Source of the DNA: Saprospiraceae bacterium
GTDB lineage: Bacteria; Bacteroidota; Bacteroidia; Chitinophagales; Saprospiraceae
Length of the DNA: 64,000 nucleotides
Assembly: GCA_019187225.1 (NCBI GenBank)
Contig: JABAQQ010000011.1
Coordinates: 124,001 to 188,000 of the forward strand
Direction: 5' to 3'
Below, in pieces: positions 7,262 to 16,553 of this stretch; position 1 is the first letter of the stretch, and each line of letters begins with the position of its first letter. Below the pieces are notes generated by a model. That model worked only from the letters and a program-made list of their open reading frames with translations. It had not been told where the DNA came from and did not search any database. The position numbers and the translations under genes are program-made.

Positions 7262-8737
7262 ATGACGGTTAGAAAATTATCCTCTGCTCTCTTTTTTGTT
7301 CTTGTTTCTTATGCGCTCAGCGCACAGGAAGCAGCTCCGACGGGCACATACCGCTCGTTTTCCCCTGCCGACCAATGGGAACTGGGCGTAGACTTGGGTC
7401 TGCCCTTCGTTGTTGGCGACATTGACGCCAAATTCCCTGGCTTTGGTGGCGGCTTGCACGTACGCAAATCGCTCGACCATATCTTCTCGCTTCGTTTTGG
7501 CGCCAATTATTTCGCGACTGAAAACGAACAGGACACCAAAAATTCCAAGAATACCTGGGTTTCCGGCAATGCACAGGTTGTGGTGGCGGTCAATAACTTC
7601 CGCTTCAACAAACCCCACCGCAAACTCCTGATCAATGTATTTGCAGGTGTTGGCGTGGACAATTACAGCACGGAATACGAGAACATTGACCAGTCCGATC
7701 CCTCCGCTCCCTCCACGGGCGAACTGGATGGTACTACGAACGGCCACCTCGAACTCGGCGCCGGAATCGCCTACCGCATCAGCCCGCGCTTCAACATCGG
7801 CCTCGAACACACCATTTATACCGTTTTCGGTGGCAATGCCGACCTGCTCGACAGCGACGAAAACTTCAACCGCAGCGTAACTACCTACCGCGACGTGCTG
7901 CAATTCCCGCACCTCTCGCTCAATTTCAACCTCGGTGGTACCGACAAGAAAACCGGCCTGAAAAAATCGGAGCCGCTCTACTGGGCCAACCCGATGAGCA
8001 TGGTGGGCGAAGCCATCACCGCTCTGGAAGCCCGTCCGATCTATGATCCGACCGATACCGACGGCGACGGCATCATTGACGCCATTGACGACGAAGACAA
8101 CAGCCCGGCAGGCGCCCGCGTAGATACCAAAGGTGTGACGATGGACAGCGACGCAGACAAAGTGCCCGACTACAAAGACAAGGAGCCCTACTCTCCTCCG
8201 GGCTACTCAGTTGACGCCAACGGCGTGGCTCAGGGTGTGCCGAAATACACCACTGAATCCGATGTCAATCGCATCGTTGACGCTAAAATCGCCGCCATCA
8301 AATTCCCGGAACCCAAGTCCAACGACTGGTTCTTCCCGAACGCCAACTTTGCGTACAACAGCTATGCACTCCGCTACAGCGAGTATGAAAAACTGTACCA
8401 GGTGGCTACCGTACTGAAACAAAACCCGACGCTCAAAGTAGTAGCCATCGGCAACACCGATCACCGCGGTTCTGAAGGTTACAACAACGTGCTGTCGTAC
8501 AACCGCGCCAAAGCGGCTATTGATTTCCTCGTGTCGCAACACGGCATTGACCGCAACCGTCTGATTCTCAACTGGGCAGGCGAATCTTCCACCATCGTGC
8601 CGGTGAACGGTGCCAACGCCACCAACCGTCGCGTGGAATTCCGCGTCGCCAAAGGCGAAACCGAAATGGCGCGTCCGGAAGGCCCGGAAGCAGGAAGAGG
8701 CGGCAAGATGCAGGGCAATAAAGACGCCGGCTATTAA
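7262..8737 (+). CDS. OmpA-family outer-membrane protein with thrombospondin type 3 repeats
   Basis: The 491-aa protein has a signal peptide ending in ALSAQ and starts at the ATG at 7262. Residues about 30-240 form an outer-membrane beta-barrel-like region with alternating aromatic strands. Next comes a calcium-binding TSP3 linker (DTDGDGIIDAIDDED, then MDSDADKVPDYKDKEP, about residues 262-315). The C-terminal OmpA domain (about 360-475) binds peptidoglycan and contains GNTDHRGSEGYNNVLSYNRAKA and ATNRRVEFRV. It probably anchors the outer membrane to the cell wall. A terminator follows at 8757-8795. Confidence 0.9.
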   Translation: MTVRKLSSALFFVLVSYALSAQEAAPTGTYRSFSPADQWELGVDLGLPFVVGDIDAKFPGFGGGLHVRKSLDHIFSLRFGANYFATENEQDTKNSKNTWVSGNAQVVVAVNNFRFNKPHRKLLINVFAGVGVDNYSTEYENIDQSDPSAPSTGELDGTTNGHLELGAGIAYRISPRFNIGLEHTIYTVFGGNADLLDSDENFNRSVTTYRDVLQFPHLSLNFNLGGTDKKTGLKKSEPLYWANPMSMVGEAITALEARPIYDPTDTDGDGIIDAIDDEDNSPAGARVDTKGVTMDSDADKVPDYKDKEPYSPPGYSVDANGVAQGVPKYTTESDVNRIVDAKIAAIKFPEPKSNDWFFPNANFAYNSYALRYSEYEKLYQVATVLKQNPTLKVVAIGNTDHRGSEGYNNVLSYNRAKAAIDFLVSQHGIDRNRLILNWAGESSTIVPVNGANATNRRVEFRVAKGETEMARPEGPEAGRGGKMQGNKDAGY

Positions 8738-8756
8738 TTTATTCTATTCCGCTATC

Positions 8757-8795
8757 AAATGGGCAATTCACTTTCGGGTGGGTTGCCCATTTTTG
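8757..8795 (+). terminator. Rho-independent terminator after the OmpA-family gene
   Basis: AAATGGGCAA at 8757-8766 pairs with TTGCCCATTT beginning at 8783, followed by more T. The loop is 16 nt. Confidence 0.75.
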
Positions 8796-8851
8796 TTCCG
8801 ATCAAAATAAGGCAGGAGATTTGATATCTTTCTGCAAATGCTTGTATCTCC

Positions 8852-9880
8852 ATGACTTTTTCCAGTGCCCTTCAGGCAGTTGCCGGGAAAATAACGCTCC
8901 ACAAGCGGTTGATAAACAACCTGTTCAAGGTTATGGTGATCGTGTTGCCTTCCGCGGTGCTGTACCATGAACTTTCGGGAAAAAACAATCTGGACGATAT
9001 TTCCGCCGCATTCTGGAGTCAGGTGGATAAAGCGAACGGCTGGTGGCTTTGCAGTGCTCTGTTGCTTGTTCCTTTCAATTGGCTGGCAGAAGTTCAGAAG
9101 TGGCGGCCTTTCATCGCACGGCATGAGACCATGTCGCATGGGCGGGCATTAAAAGCTGTGCTGGCCGGTAACAGTTTCGCCGTATTCACCCCCAACCGGG
9201 TAGGCGAGTACGGCGGGCGTATCCTGTTCGTGCAACCCGAAAATCAATGGAAAGCTTTGATGGCAAACGTAGTGGGAAGCCTGGGCCAGTATATTGTCCT
9301 GCTGGCAGGCGGCGCTCTGGGAGGTATTTGGTTTGCCGGAGTGGCATTGGGGTGGAGCAGTGGGATGCAATTTTACAGCCTCTGTGCGGCATACGTTTCG
9401 TTGGCCATACTTTTTTATTATTTTTTTAACATCCGGCTCATTGTCCCGATTGCCCTGCGCATTCCGGTGTTGCGGCGTTGGGAATCCTTTACCCGGGAGG
9501 TACGGTTTTTAGAAAAAATCAGCCCGGGCGATCTGACTCATGTGTTGCTTTGGTCCGCATTCCGGTATGCCGTATATTCGTCTCAGTATTTTTTACTGCT
9601 CCGATTTTTTGGGATAACAACCGGGTTTGCAGCGGGTTATGCGGGGATTGCGACTATTTTTCTGCTCCAAACCGTTGTGCCCCTGCCTGCATTGGCGGGA
9701 TTATTGGTCAGAGGAAGCCTGGCAGTTTTTATATGGTCGCATTTTGGTGCAAATGAGATCAGCAGTCTTTCCACTACCTTCGTTCTGTGGATAATAAACC
9801 TGATTTTGCCCGCGTTGATTGGTACTTTTACACTCTTTTCCGTCAACATCACCAAATCACTGGGATATGAAGACGATTAA
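8852..9880 (+). CDS. Flippase-like integral membrane protein (lysylphosphatidylglycerol synthase TM family)
   Basis: The 342-aa protein consists almost entirely of membrane helices. The segment NSFAVFTPNRVGEYGGR (about residues 110-126) is the conserved loop of the flippase-like/UPF0104 family, which includes the membrane half of MprF and AglD-type proteins. It is likely to move a lipid or lipid-linked sugar between leaflets; the substrate is unknown. The stop overlaps the start of the DUF3108 gene by 14 nt, so the two are likely translated together. An AT-rich -7-like TATCTTTC lies about 30 nt upstream. Confidence 0.8.
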   Translation: MTFSSALQAVAGKITLHKRLINNLFKVMVIVLPSAVLYHELSGKNNLDDISAAFWSQVDKANGWWLCSALLLVPFNWLAEVQKWRPFIARHETMSHGRALKAVLAGNSFAVFTPNRVGEYGGRILFVQPENQWKALMANVVGSLGQYIVLLAGGALGGIWFAGVALGWSSGMQFYSLCAAYVSLAILFYYFFNIRLIVPIALRIPVLRRWESFTREVRFLEKISPGDLTHVLLWSAFRYAVYSSQYFLLLRFFGITTGFAAGYAGIATIFLLQTVVPLPALAGLLVRGSLAVFIWSHFGANEISSLSTTFVLWIINLILPALIGTFTLFSVNITKSLGYEDD

Positions 9881-10709
9881 ACCCATGACCCTCGCGTTCA
9901 GTATTTTCCTTATGGCATTCACCGTGCCATACGTGCCGCAACCGCCCGCTCAGGATACTATTCCTGAGCCTTGTATCAATACGAACAACACTTTCCAAAA
10001 CGGCGAAAAGATCACCTACAAGATTTATTATAACCTCAATTTTGTATGGGTACCCGCCGGCGAGGTCGTTTTCAAGATATATGATGAAGGCAATCAGTGG
10101 CACTACCAGGCCATCGGCACCACCTATTCTTCTTATGAATGGTTTTTCTCCGTCCGGGACGAATACAATTCCTGGGTGGATAAAAATACGTTGCTGCCCA
10201 ACTATTCCGAACGCAGTGTGAACGAGGGCGATTACCACATTTTCGAAAAAATTTCTTTTAATCAAAGTGCGCGTAAAATGACGGTTTGGCGGGCCAAAAA
10301 GAAAGGAGAGCCTGAGACCAAAACCGAACATACAGTACAGGATTGTGTCCACGATGTGCTTTCCAGCCTGTATAACCTGCGCAATTACGACCTCTCCGAC
10401 AAGCAGGCCGGCCACAGCATCCCGTTCAGGATCTTTATGGACAAGGAAGAATTCCCTCTGAAAATGAGGTATTTAGGTAAAGAAGCCAAGAAAAAGGTAT
10501 ACGGGATGGGCAAGTACGATACGATGAAATTCCAGCCGGATGTCATCGCCGGCGAAGTGTTCAATGCGGACGCTAAAATGACGGTGTGGGTCTCTGACGA
10601 TCAAAACCGTATCCCGCTCCTGATTGAAACGCCCGTCTCCGTCGGCTCGGTGAAAATGGTCATCAAGGAATACTGGGGACTGAAATACGACTTTACAGCC
10701 AAGCGGTAA
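9867..10709 (+). CDS. DUF3108 domain protein, exported
   Basis: The 280-aa protein starts at ATG 9867, inside the end of the flippase-like gene, and begins with a hydrophobic signal-like segment (TLAFSIFLMAFTV). The body matches DUF3108: GEKITYKIYYNLNFVWVPAGEV, then LSSLYNLRNYDL and MDKEEFPLKMRYLGKE, ending with PVSVGSVKMVIKEYWGL. Members are periplasmic or outer-membrane-associated proteins of unknown function. An in-frame Met at 9819 exists but would place the signal peptide internally. Coupling to the flippase-like gene suggests an envelope role, which is inference. Confidence 0.8.
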   Translation: MKTIKPMTLAFSIFLMAFTVPYVPQPPAQDTIPEPCINTNNTFQNGEKITYKIYYNLNFVWVPAGEVVFKIYDEGNQWHYQAIGTTYSSYEWFFSVRDEYNSWVDKNTLLPNYSERSVNEGDYHIFEKISFNQSARKMTVWRAKKKGEPETKTEHTVQDCVHDVLSSLYNLRNYDLSDKQAGHSIPFRIFMDKEEFPLKMRYLGKEAKKKVYGMGKYDTMKFQPDVIAGEVFNADAKMTVWVSDDQNRIPLLIETPVSVGSVKMVIKEYWGLKYDFTAKR

Positions 10710-10799
10710 TAATATTGTTTGATTCGGCTTATGAGAGAGCCTCGTCAAACCATTCATATCACCCGGCGATATTGCCACAAACCCTTAAATTTTTTCAAA

Positions 10800-11039
10800 A
10801 TGGCAACCGTTCTGAATTACCACGTGGGCGACGAACTGACCTACAAACCCGGAAACTCACGTGTCAAAGTGATCCACAGCACCCTGAAACCCGGAGGCGT
10901 CAATGCCGACGAAGCGACCGTTTGGGTTGAAACCAAACTAGGCACACCGATCGCGATCCCCTACGCAAAACAAGACCGCTACCTGACCACCGAGCCGCCG
11001 CTGCCAAAACCGAAGAAGTGGCCGTTGCCGAAACAATGA
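10800..11039 (+). CDS. Small hypothetical protein
   Basis: A 79-aa polar protein, MATVLNYHVGDELTYKPG at the start and a Pro/Lys-rich end. No domain is recognised, no signal peptide or membrane segment is seen. ATG 10800 is chosen because the short upstream extension has low coding character. It follows the DUF3108 gene by 90 nt and precedes the defence remnant. Confidence 0.55.
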   Translation: MATVLNYHVGDELTYKPGNSRVKVIHSTLKPGGVNADEATVWVETKLGTPIAIPYAKQDRYLTTEPPLPKPKKWPLPKQ

Positions 11040-11071
11040 GACCGGAAACTTGCATTTTTAGAACTTGCGAA

Positions 11072-11112
11072 TAAAAACATTGGCCATCCCGGGTGTTCGG
11101 CGATGGCCAATG
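11072..11112 (-). terminator. Terminator of the hsdR remnant
   Basis: CATTGGCCATC (11079-11089) pairs with GATGGCCAATG (11102-11112). On the minus strand the stem is followed by TTTTTATT. Confidence 0.75.
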
Positions 11113-11142
11113 CTTCGGGATGATTCTGACGTTTGCGCCTCC

Positions 11143-12494
11143 TCACGCCGCTATTCCCCCCGCATAACGCACCTTAAAAAAGTCGAACAGCACCTCCGTT
11201 TTTTCTTCGATGTCGGTTTCCTCAAAAACCGGGTACGGCAGTTTGTTGAACAAGTGATCTTTGATAACAACCCGCACGGCGGACGCAGTTTGTTCCTTGT
11301 CCGGCCAATGAATGATTTTGAACTCCTTCTCTTTGAGCCGCTCCAATAGTTCTTTGGCGATGTCTTTCAATTCCGCTTTTTCCTTGTCGCTGATTTTTTT
11401 GTCCCTGCCCAACATATCGAACACCGCCAATTCCTCCTCGTTGAGGTCTTCGCGCATTGCCCGTTTTTCTTCGTTGCTCAGGTCGCCATAGAAGCCGACC
11501 AACTGGTCGAAAATCTCTTTGATGGCCCCGTACTCTTTGCCCGTGTTGTACTCCTCGATGATGCGCTGATAGCGTTCGTAATAATCCACCCGGAAAGGGT
11601 TATCCCGGATCATCCGGTTGAGTTTTTCTTCCACCCGGTCTTTGAGCGATTGCACGGCGACCGCCTGGTTGCTGCCCAATTTCAAATACTCCTTTTCGAT
11701 GCGCTCAAAATCCAAACCGCTCAAATCCACCCGGTTACCGTAGCCCTCCACCGGCTCCAGGGCGATGTTCAGGCTTTCGATGGACTTGTCCACCACCGCC
11801 TGCACTTGCCGCACGACGGCGGAAATATCGGCTTCCTCCTCGTTACGGTAGATGACGGCATAAATGGCGTTGATGGCATCCCGTTGCGGCTGGAAATCAT
11901 ACACAGCGGAATCGGGGAACAATGCCTTGTATTTTTTGAAAACCTCCCGCGCCAACACGCCGAATTTATTGCGGCTTTCGTCATTGATGCAGACGGCGTT
12001 CACGCCGCGCTGGATGGCTGCAATCTTGTAAACACCTTCGCTTTTTATAGCGTCGCTCAAATCGAAATCCACCTCTTTCAAAAATGCCACCGTCGCTCCG
12101 ATGGTTTCTTTCAGGTCGGCGATGAGGTCTTCGAGGGGTTTCACGGGCGCTTCGATGTCGCCGCCCTCGCCCGGCTGTCCTTTGTCGCCGCCAATGGCAT
12201 AAATCGCCAACGCCTCCAACAAGGCTTTGTAGGTTTCGATGTAGTCAACAATGAGACCGTTGTTTTTCTGTTCGTCGTGTACGCGGTTGGCCCTTGCAAT
12301 GGTTTGCATCAGGGTGTGCGATTTCATCGGCTTGTCGAGGTACAGCGTAGAGAGGCTTTTCACATCGAAGCCCGTCAGCCACATGGCGCATACAATGACG
12401 AAGCGGAAAGGGTGGCCGTCGTCCATTTCAATTCCTTGAAAATGCCGACGGCGGTTTGCTCGATGAGATTGTCTTCAGAATAGGCGTAGGGCAT
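11143..12494 (-). pseudogene. hsdR: Type I restriction enzyme HsdR, internally deleted
   Basis: HsdR is the motor and nuclease subunit of type I restriction systems. From the minus-strand ATG at 12494 the first 24 codons read MPYAYSEDNLIEQTAVGIFK and ELKW, a typical HsdR N-terminus. The sequence then jumps directly, and out of frame by one base step, into the helicase C-terminal region that is open from 12426 to 11143. That part (about 427 aa) carries WLTGFDVKSLSTLYLDK and MQTIARANRVHD, the last helicase motifs, then the C-terminal helical region. The nuclease domain and most of the motor are missing. No hsdM or hsdS is in the window. A C-terminal fragment could still be translated from ATG 12426. 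Confidence 0.85.
12423..12494 (-). repeat. 72-bp direct repeat, copy A (hsdR 5' end)
   Basis: Identical to 13568-13639 except for two bases. Both copies encode the first 24 residues of HsdR. Together they flank the DUF1016 nuclease gene. Confidence 0.95.
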
Positions 12495-12515
12495 AATCTA
12501 TTCGTTTTCACTTGA

Positions 12516-13517
12516 TTATTCAGGCTCATCTGTCGAAAACCGTTCCAATTCTTTTTGCACTTCTTCGCGGAGTTGCGCTTCGGTGGGCAAGTGCAACTGG
12601 TATTTCGAGGCGACAATCTGCAGGTTGTTTTCCGGCAGCGAGTAACGCACCACGATGTCGTTTTTGTCGGCGCACAGCAAGACACCGATGGTCGGATTTT
12701 CAAAATCGGCTTTTACGTCGCGGTCGTAGAAGTTGACGTACATCTGCAACTGCCCCAGGTCCTGGTGTGTGATCTTGTCAATTTTGATGTCGAACAGCAC
12801 GAAACACTGCAACAGGCGGTTGTAAAAAACAAGGTCAATTTTGAACTCGTCGCCGCCCAGTATGATGCGCTTTTGCCGCGCCACAAACGAAAATCCGTTG
12901 CCCAGTTCCAGCAAAAACTCCTGCAAATGTGTGATAATGGCTTGCTCCAAATCACTTTCATAGTAAGCAGCCTGCGGTTTCAGGCCCAAAAACTCCAGCA
13001 CCGTCGGGTCCTTGATGATTTCGTGCGGGTGGGTGGGCCGGCGCTCGCCTTTGGCGACAGCCAGCACACTTTCCTTGTCCTGGCTCATCAGCAGGCGTTC
13101 GTAGAGCAGGCTGTTGATTTGGCGCTCCATCTGGCGCACCGACCAGGCGTTTTTGATGGCCTCCGCGATATAAAATTCCCGTTTTTGGGCATCGTCCAAC
13201 TTCACCAGCAGGCGGTAGTGTGTCCAGGTCAATTCTTGACGCAGTGCGTCAAGAATCGGGAATCGCAGATAAAAGTCCTTCATCCGCCACAAGTTGTTGG
13301 CCGAAAAGCCGCTCCCGAATTCCTGTGTCAGTTGTTGTCCGATTTCCGTCACCAGCCGTTTGCCGTACTCCGCCCGCTCCTGTCCGCCCTGCTCTTCTTC
13401 CACCAGGCGCTTGCCGATATGCCAATAGGCAACGGTCAGTTCGTGGTTGACCGAGCGAACCACACGCTCCCGCGCCTGTGCGATGATGCCGCGTATGTCG
13501 TCGAGTAAAAGTTGCAT
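12516..13517 (-). CDS. DUF1016 / PDDEXK-type nuclease domain protein (YhcG-like)
   Basis: The 333-aa protein has the N-terminal DUF1016 helical domain (IIAQARERVVRSVNHELTVA, then YWHIGKRLVEEE, WMKD-like LWRMKDFY) and a C-terminal PD-(D/E)XK nuclease-like domain. The likely catalytic block is GDEFKIDLVFYN (about residue 221 on) and FVLFDIKID, where the usual E-x-K appears as D-I-K. Such proteins are often found within type I restriction loci, in keeping with the hsdR fragments on both sides. The gene is intact, unlike its neighbours, and is bounded by 72-bp direct repeats. Its exact role in defence is not established. Confidence 0.85.
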   Translation of the reverse strand: MQLLLDDIRGIIAQARERVVRSVNHELTVAYWHIGKRLVEEEQGGQERAEYGKRLVTEIGQQLTQEFGSGFSANNLWRMKDFYLRFPILDALRQELTWTHYRLLVKLDDAQKREFYIAEAIKNAWSVRQMERQINSLLYERLLMSQDKESVLAVAKGERRPTHPHEIIKDPTVLEFLGLKPQAAYYESDLEQAIITHLQEFLLELGNGFSFVARQKRIILGGDEFKIDLVFYNRLLQCFVLFDIKIDKITHQDLGQLQMYVNFYDRDVKADFENPTIGVLLCADKNDIVVRYSLPENNLQIVASKYQLHLPTEAQLREEVQKELERFSTDEPE

Positions 13518-13528
13518 GGCCGGTTATT

Positions 13529-13639
13529 TTAAAAAGGGCACTGAATGTTGAGTTCGCCGGCCGTTTCCCATTTCAATTCCTTGAAAATGCCGACGGCGGT
13601 TTGCTCGATGAGATTGTCTTCAGAGTAGGCGCAGGGCAT
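13529..13639 (-). pseudogene. HsdR N-terminal fragment (copy B)
   Basis: From ATG 13639 the minus strand reads MPCAYSEDNLIEQTAVGIFK, ELKWETAG and then stops after 36 codons at 13529. The first 24 codons are the second copy of the 72-bp repeat. It lies 5 nt from the end of the AAA ATPase gene. Confidence 0.75.
13568..13639 (-). repeat. 72-bp direct repeat, copy B
   Basis: 70 of 72 bases match copy A at 12423-12494, in the same orientation, 1.1 kb away. The DUF1016 gene lies between them. Confidence 0.95.
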
Positions 13640-13644
13640 TGCCT

Positions 13645-15090
13645 TTATTTCGTTCTTTTTTGTTCGAGGGTATTATATGCGACAACATAGGCATATACGG
13701 ACGCCGGAACAAAATGCAAAGTAATATCTTGCAGGGGGATTGTCCCTTCTTTGTCCAGAGTGGTTACAAGTGCGGAGCGCAAATTATTTTTTTGGCAAAA
13801 CTGGACCAAACTTTTCAACTCACCCGCTGCTTCATAAAAACGATTGCTCCACTTGATTTCCAAAGCCCATTGGGGTTTCAGTTTCTTTTCGTCAATACCT
13901 ACCATGTCCACTTCGCCATCTTTCCATCTTGCGTACCAGGGAGTAAACCAATCGCGGTGCATCCATTGAGCAAAAATAGCAGTTTCTACCATGTTGCCGA
14001 CATGTTCATCAGTGGCTTGTAACGGAGCAAACAAGGCACTCCGCAAGGATGGATTGGTAAGATAGATTTTGAAAAAATTGGCCCTTTGAAAGCGTTTTGC
14101 ATTATCATCAACCCGGTGAATGATGCGGATAAGAAAGGCCGCTTCCAAATACTCCAGGTATTTTTTAAGCATGTGCTTTTCTACATGGCTCGCTTTGCTC
14201 AGCGAATCAAGCGCAACTTCGTTGCCGCTGTGATAGGCCAATGTCGTGAACAGCGAGTTCATTTCCTGTACATCCTGAATACCGTAGAGACTTGGCAAAT
14301 CGCGCAACAGCACTTTATCCACTATATCGCTGCGAATATACCTACCGGGATTCGACCTGATTTTATCGGAAAATATCACTTCCGGGTAGCCGCCGTAGTT
14401 GATGTAATCAATGAAATGATTGTTCAGTTCCTTAATATTGATGGTTGAGAAAAAGCGGTGGAGGTTGCCTTGCCAATCCATCGGCACCTGTATCATCAGG
14501 TGGTCGAGACCTTTCAGGAAAATATATTCATGGAAAGTGAGCGGTGGAAGCATGAAATCTGTGAACCGCCCTGCCCCGCTTTCTGCGCTTTTGAGTTTGA
14601 GTGCCGCCGCTGCCGAACCGCTTGCGATAAATTTGGCGTTGGGGTAGCTGTCCACCAGCACTTTAAGATGAACTTCCCAATCCCGCAAATACTGGATTTC
14701 GTCAAAAAAAACAAACCAGCCTTTTGCATTCGTGTTGCCCGTTGCTTTGCGGGCCAATTGGAAGAGGTGTTCCAACGGAATGTTGTTGTACACCGGATTT
14801 TCAATATTGGCATACAGGATTTGCCGGGGCGAAATCCCTTTGTCCAGCAGTGCTTGCATGGAGTGGAACAGCATCACCGTCTTGCCTACCCGGCGAGGCC
14901 CCATCAGCACAACCGCACGCCGTACATCAGTTTCCTCCACTAAAGGCTGAAACAACGAAAAATACTGCCGGTGTTTGAAGGCCCGGTATTCCTCGTCGGT
15001 GGCGCCGCTCACCCACCACGGGTTTTCAAAACGCAAACGCTCGATGATGAGTTCTTCGGAAAAGGGTGGTAACAGATTTTTTTTTGCCAT
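13645..15090 (-). CDS. AAA ATPase with DUF4143-like C-terminal domain
   Basis: The 481-aa protein has a Walker A motif GPRRVGKT at residues 64-71, a Walker B-like WFVFFDEIQYLRDW at about 115-130 and a sensor-type ASGSAAAALK. The C-terminal part (about 370-470) resembles the DUF4143/PD-(D/E)XK-like module with GEVDMVGID and ALEIKWSNRFY. This architecture is common in Bacteria and Archaea, often next to defence or mobile genes; its function is unknown. The upstream 200 bp are AT-rich and contain its probable promoter. It lies in a same-strand run with the DUF1016 gene and the hsdR remnants. Confidence 0.85.
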   Translation of the reverse strand: MAKKNLLPPFSEELIIERLRFENPWWVSGATDEEYRAFKHRQYFSLFQPLVEETDVRRAVVLMGPRRVGKTVMLFHSMQALLDKGISPRQILYANIENPVYNNIPLEHLFQLARKATGNTNAKGWFVFFDEIQYLRDWEVHLKVLVDSYPNAKFIASGSAAAALKLKSAESGAGRFTDFMLPPLTFHEYIFLKGLDHLMIQVPMDWQGNLHRFFSTINIKELNNHFIDYINYGGYPEVIFSDKIRSNPGRYIRSDIVDKVLLRDLPSLYGIQDVQEMNSLFTTLAYHSGNEVALDSLSKASHVEKHMLKKYLEYLEAAFLIRIIHRVDDNAKRFQRANFFKIYLTNPSLRSALFAPLQATDEHVGNMVETAIFAQWMHRDWFTPWYARWKDGEVDMVGIDEKKLKPQWALEIKWSNRFYEAAGELKSLVQFCQKNNLRSALVTTLDKEGTIPLQDITLHFVPASVYAYVVAYNTLEQKRTK

Positions 15091-15372
15091 AACAGGGCAA
15101 AAATATGAAAATAAGATAAAACAAATTTACTTAAAAGTTAAAATTATTTATTTTAAGAAAAAAAGTAAAAATTTTTACTCTTAGTAGTCCTCCTACGGCT
15201 ATCACCCCGCTCATCAATCGCCGCAAAAGATCGTCCCGCGCCGCTTCGGGTTTTTGGCTTTTTATTTCCCATTTCAATTCCATGAAAAATGAGGTGGCTC
15301 AATTTCGCCGCACACTTTTCTGTAAAGAGATAAGGTTCGGTTGGTTTGATTTTAGGGTTCAAAGTTCATTGA

Positions 15373-16266
15373 TCAGGCTGGCTTAGAAGTTTGCGCAGCA
15401 TGCCATTTTTGCTCAAACAGTTCAGGTATTTCGTATCCGATAGCCGAATGTCGGCGTTTTCGGTTGTAGTATAGTTCGATGTATTCAAAAATCTCGGTGT
15501 AGGCGTCGTCAAAGCCATTAAAGGCTCCTTTTTCCAGTAATTCAGCCTTAAATCGGCTAAATAAACTTTCTCCCATAGCATTGTCATAATGGTTGTCTTT
15601 GCGGGTCATACTCTGCAAAAACTCGTGCTGCCTGAGCAGGTTTCGGAACGCTTCAGAAGCATACTGACCACCACCGTCGCTATGTACAAGCAGCCTTTTT
15701 GGCAAGGTTTTGCGGTTAATTGCTTTCTTTAATGCGTTTTCAACCAAAATACTTCGCATGTGATCGGCTAATTCCCATCCTACAATGACTCGACTGAACA
15801 TATCCTGCCAACAAGCCAGGTACAGAAACGAGCCGTTGGTCAGTGGGATATACGTGATGTCACCTACCAGAACCTCACCCGGACGGCTCGGCGCCTGCCG
15901 ATCCAGGAGCAAATTTGGGCTACGTCCCAGGCGATGATTCGAGTTTGTTGTCTTAGGCACAAAGCGCTTGGGTTGTATAGCCTTCAATTCCTGTTGTCGC
16001 ATTAACGTGGTCGTTTTATGGCGACCGATCGCCAAGCCCTGTGCTTGCAATTCCTTGCTGATGCGTCGGGCCCCATAGCGACGTCGATGTTCGGTAAAAA
16101 CCTTTTTTACCTGCTCGGCCGATCTCACTCTGGCTGCACTGGGACGAAAACTATCGCCGCGTCTCCAAGTATAAAACGAACTAAAACAAACACTTAGAAC
16201 TCCACACAAGACTCTCACAGCAAATTCGCTCGATAGTACCTGGATGACCTTATACAGCAGCGTCAT
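15373..16266 (-). CDS. IS3-family transposase OrfB (DDE integrase)
   Basis: OrfB carries the catalytic DDE core for cut-out and joining of the element. The 297-aa frame has an HTH_21-like segment (EHRRRYGARRISKELQAQG) and an rve integrase domain with Asp136 (VGDITYIP), Asp197 (HSDGGGQY) and Glu233 (GESLFSRFK), the usual D-x-D-35-E spacing. Its ATG overlaps the OrfA stop as ATGA. A run of seven A upstream of the OrfA stop (16292-16298) allows -1 frameshifting, which would give the fused OrfAB transposase seen across this family. All catalytic residues are present. Confidence 0.92.
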   Translation of the reverse strand: MTLLYKVIQVLSSEFAVRVLCGVLSVCFSSFYTWRRGDSFRPSAARVRSAEQVKKVFTEHRRRYGARRISKELQAQGLAIGRHKTTTLMRQQELKAIQPKRFVPKTTNSNHRLGRSPNLLLDRQAPSRPGEVLVGDITYIPLTNGSFLYLACWQDMFSRVIVGWELADHMRSILVENALKKAINRKTLPKRLLVHSDGGGQYASEAFRNLLRQHEFLQSMTRKDNHYDNAMGESLFSRFKAELLEKGAFNGFDDAYTEIFEYIELYYNRKRRHSAIGYEIPELFEQKWHAAQTSKPA

Positions 16267-16553
16267 GTCGTCCGTCCGAAGATAGCCAAGGCTTTTTTTA
16301 AAATGTCCCGCTCCATTTCAACCTGCCGTAATTGCTTGCGCAGTTGTTCCATTTCGGCGTCACGACTGGATTCTTCCGGCGAATACGAAGATTTTTGTTC
16401 TGCGCGCCATTTGTACAACAGGTTTTCGCTGATACCTAACGATCGGGCAACATCCGGCACACTCCGACCGCCATTGACCATTCGTAACGCTTCGGTTTTG
16501 AAGCCTTCATCGTACTTCCGACGTCCTGTTTTGATGTTCGTTTGTTTTTCCAT
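16263..16553 (-). CDS. IS3-family transposase OrfA (helix-turn-helix)
   Basis: The 96-aa protein has the HTH_Tnp_1 pattern: RRKYDEGFKTEALRMV, then VARSLGISENLLYKWRAEQ, followed by a leucine-zipper-like coiled coil (EMEQLRKQLRQVEMERDIL). It binds the terminal repeats and joins OrfB by frameshifting at the A-run ending the coiled coil (LKKA codons). Confidence 0.9.
   Translation of the reverse strand: MEKQTNIKTGRRKYDEGFKTEALRMVNGGRSVPDVARSLGISENLLYKWRAEQKSSYSPEESSRDAEMEQLRKQLRQVEMERDILKKALAIFGRTT

Noticed and set aside
11650-12483. 277-codon plus-strand frame opposite the hsdR remnant
   Set aside because: The minus strand carries clear HsdR helicase motifs over the same bases; the plus frame has none.
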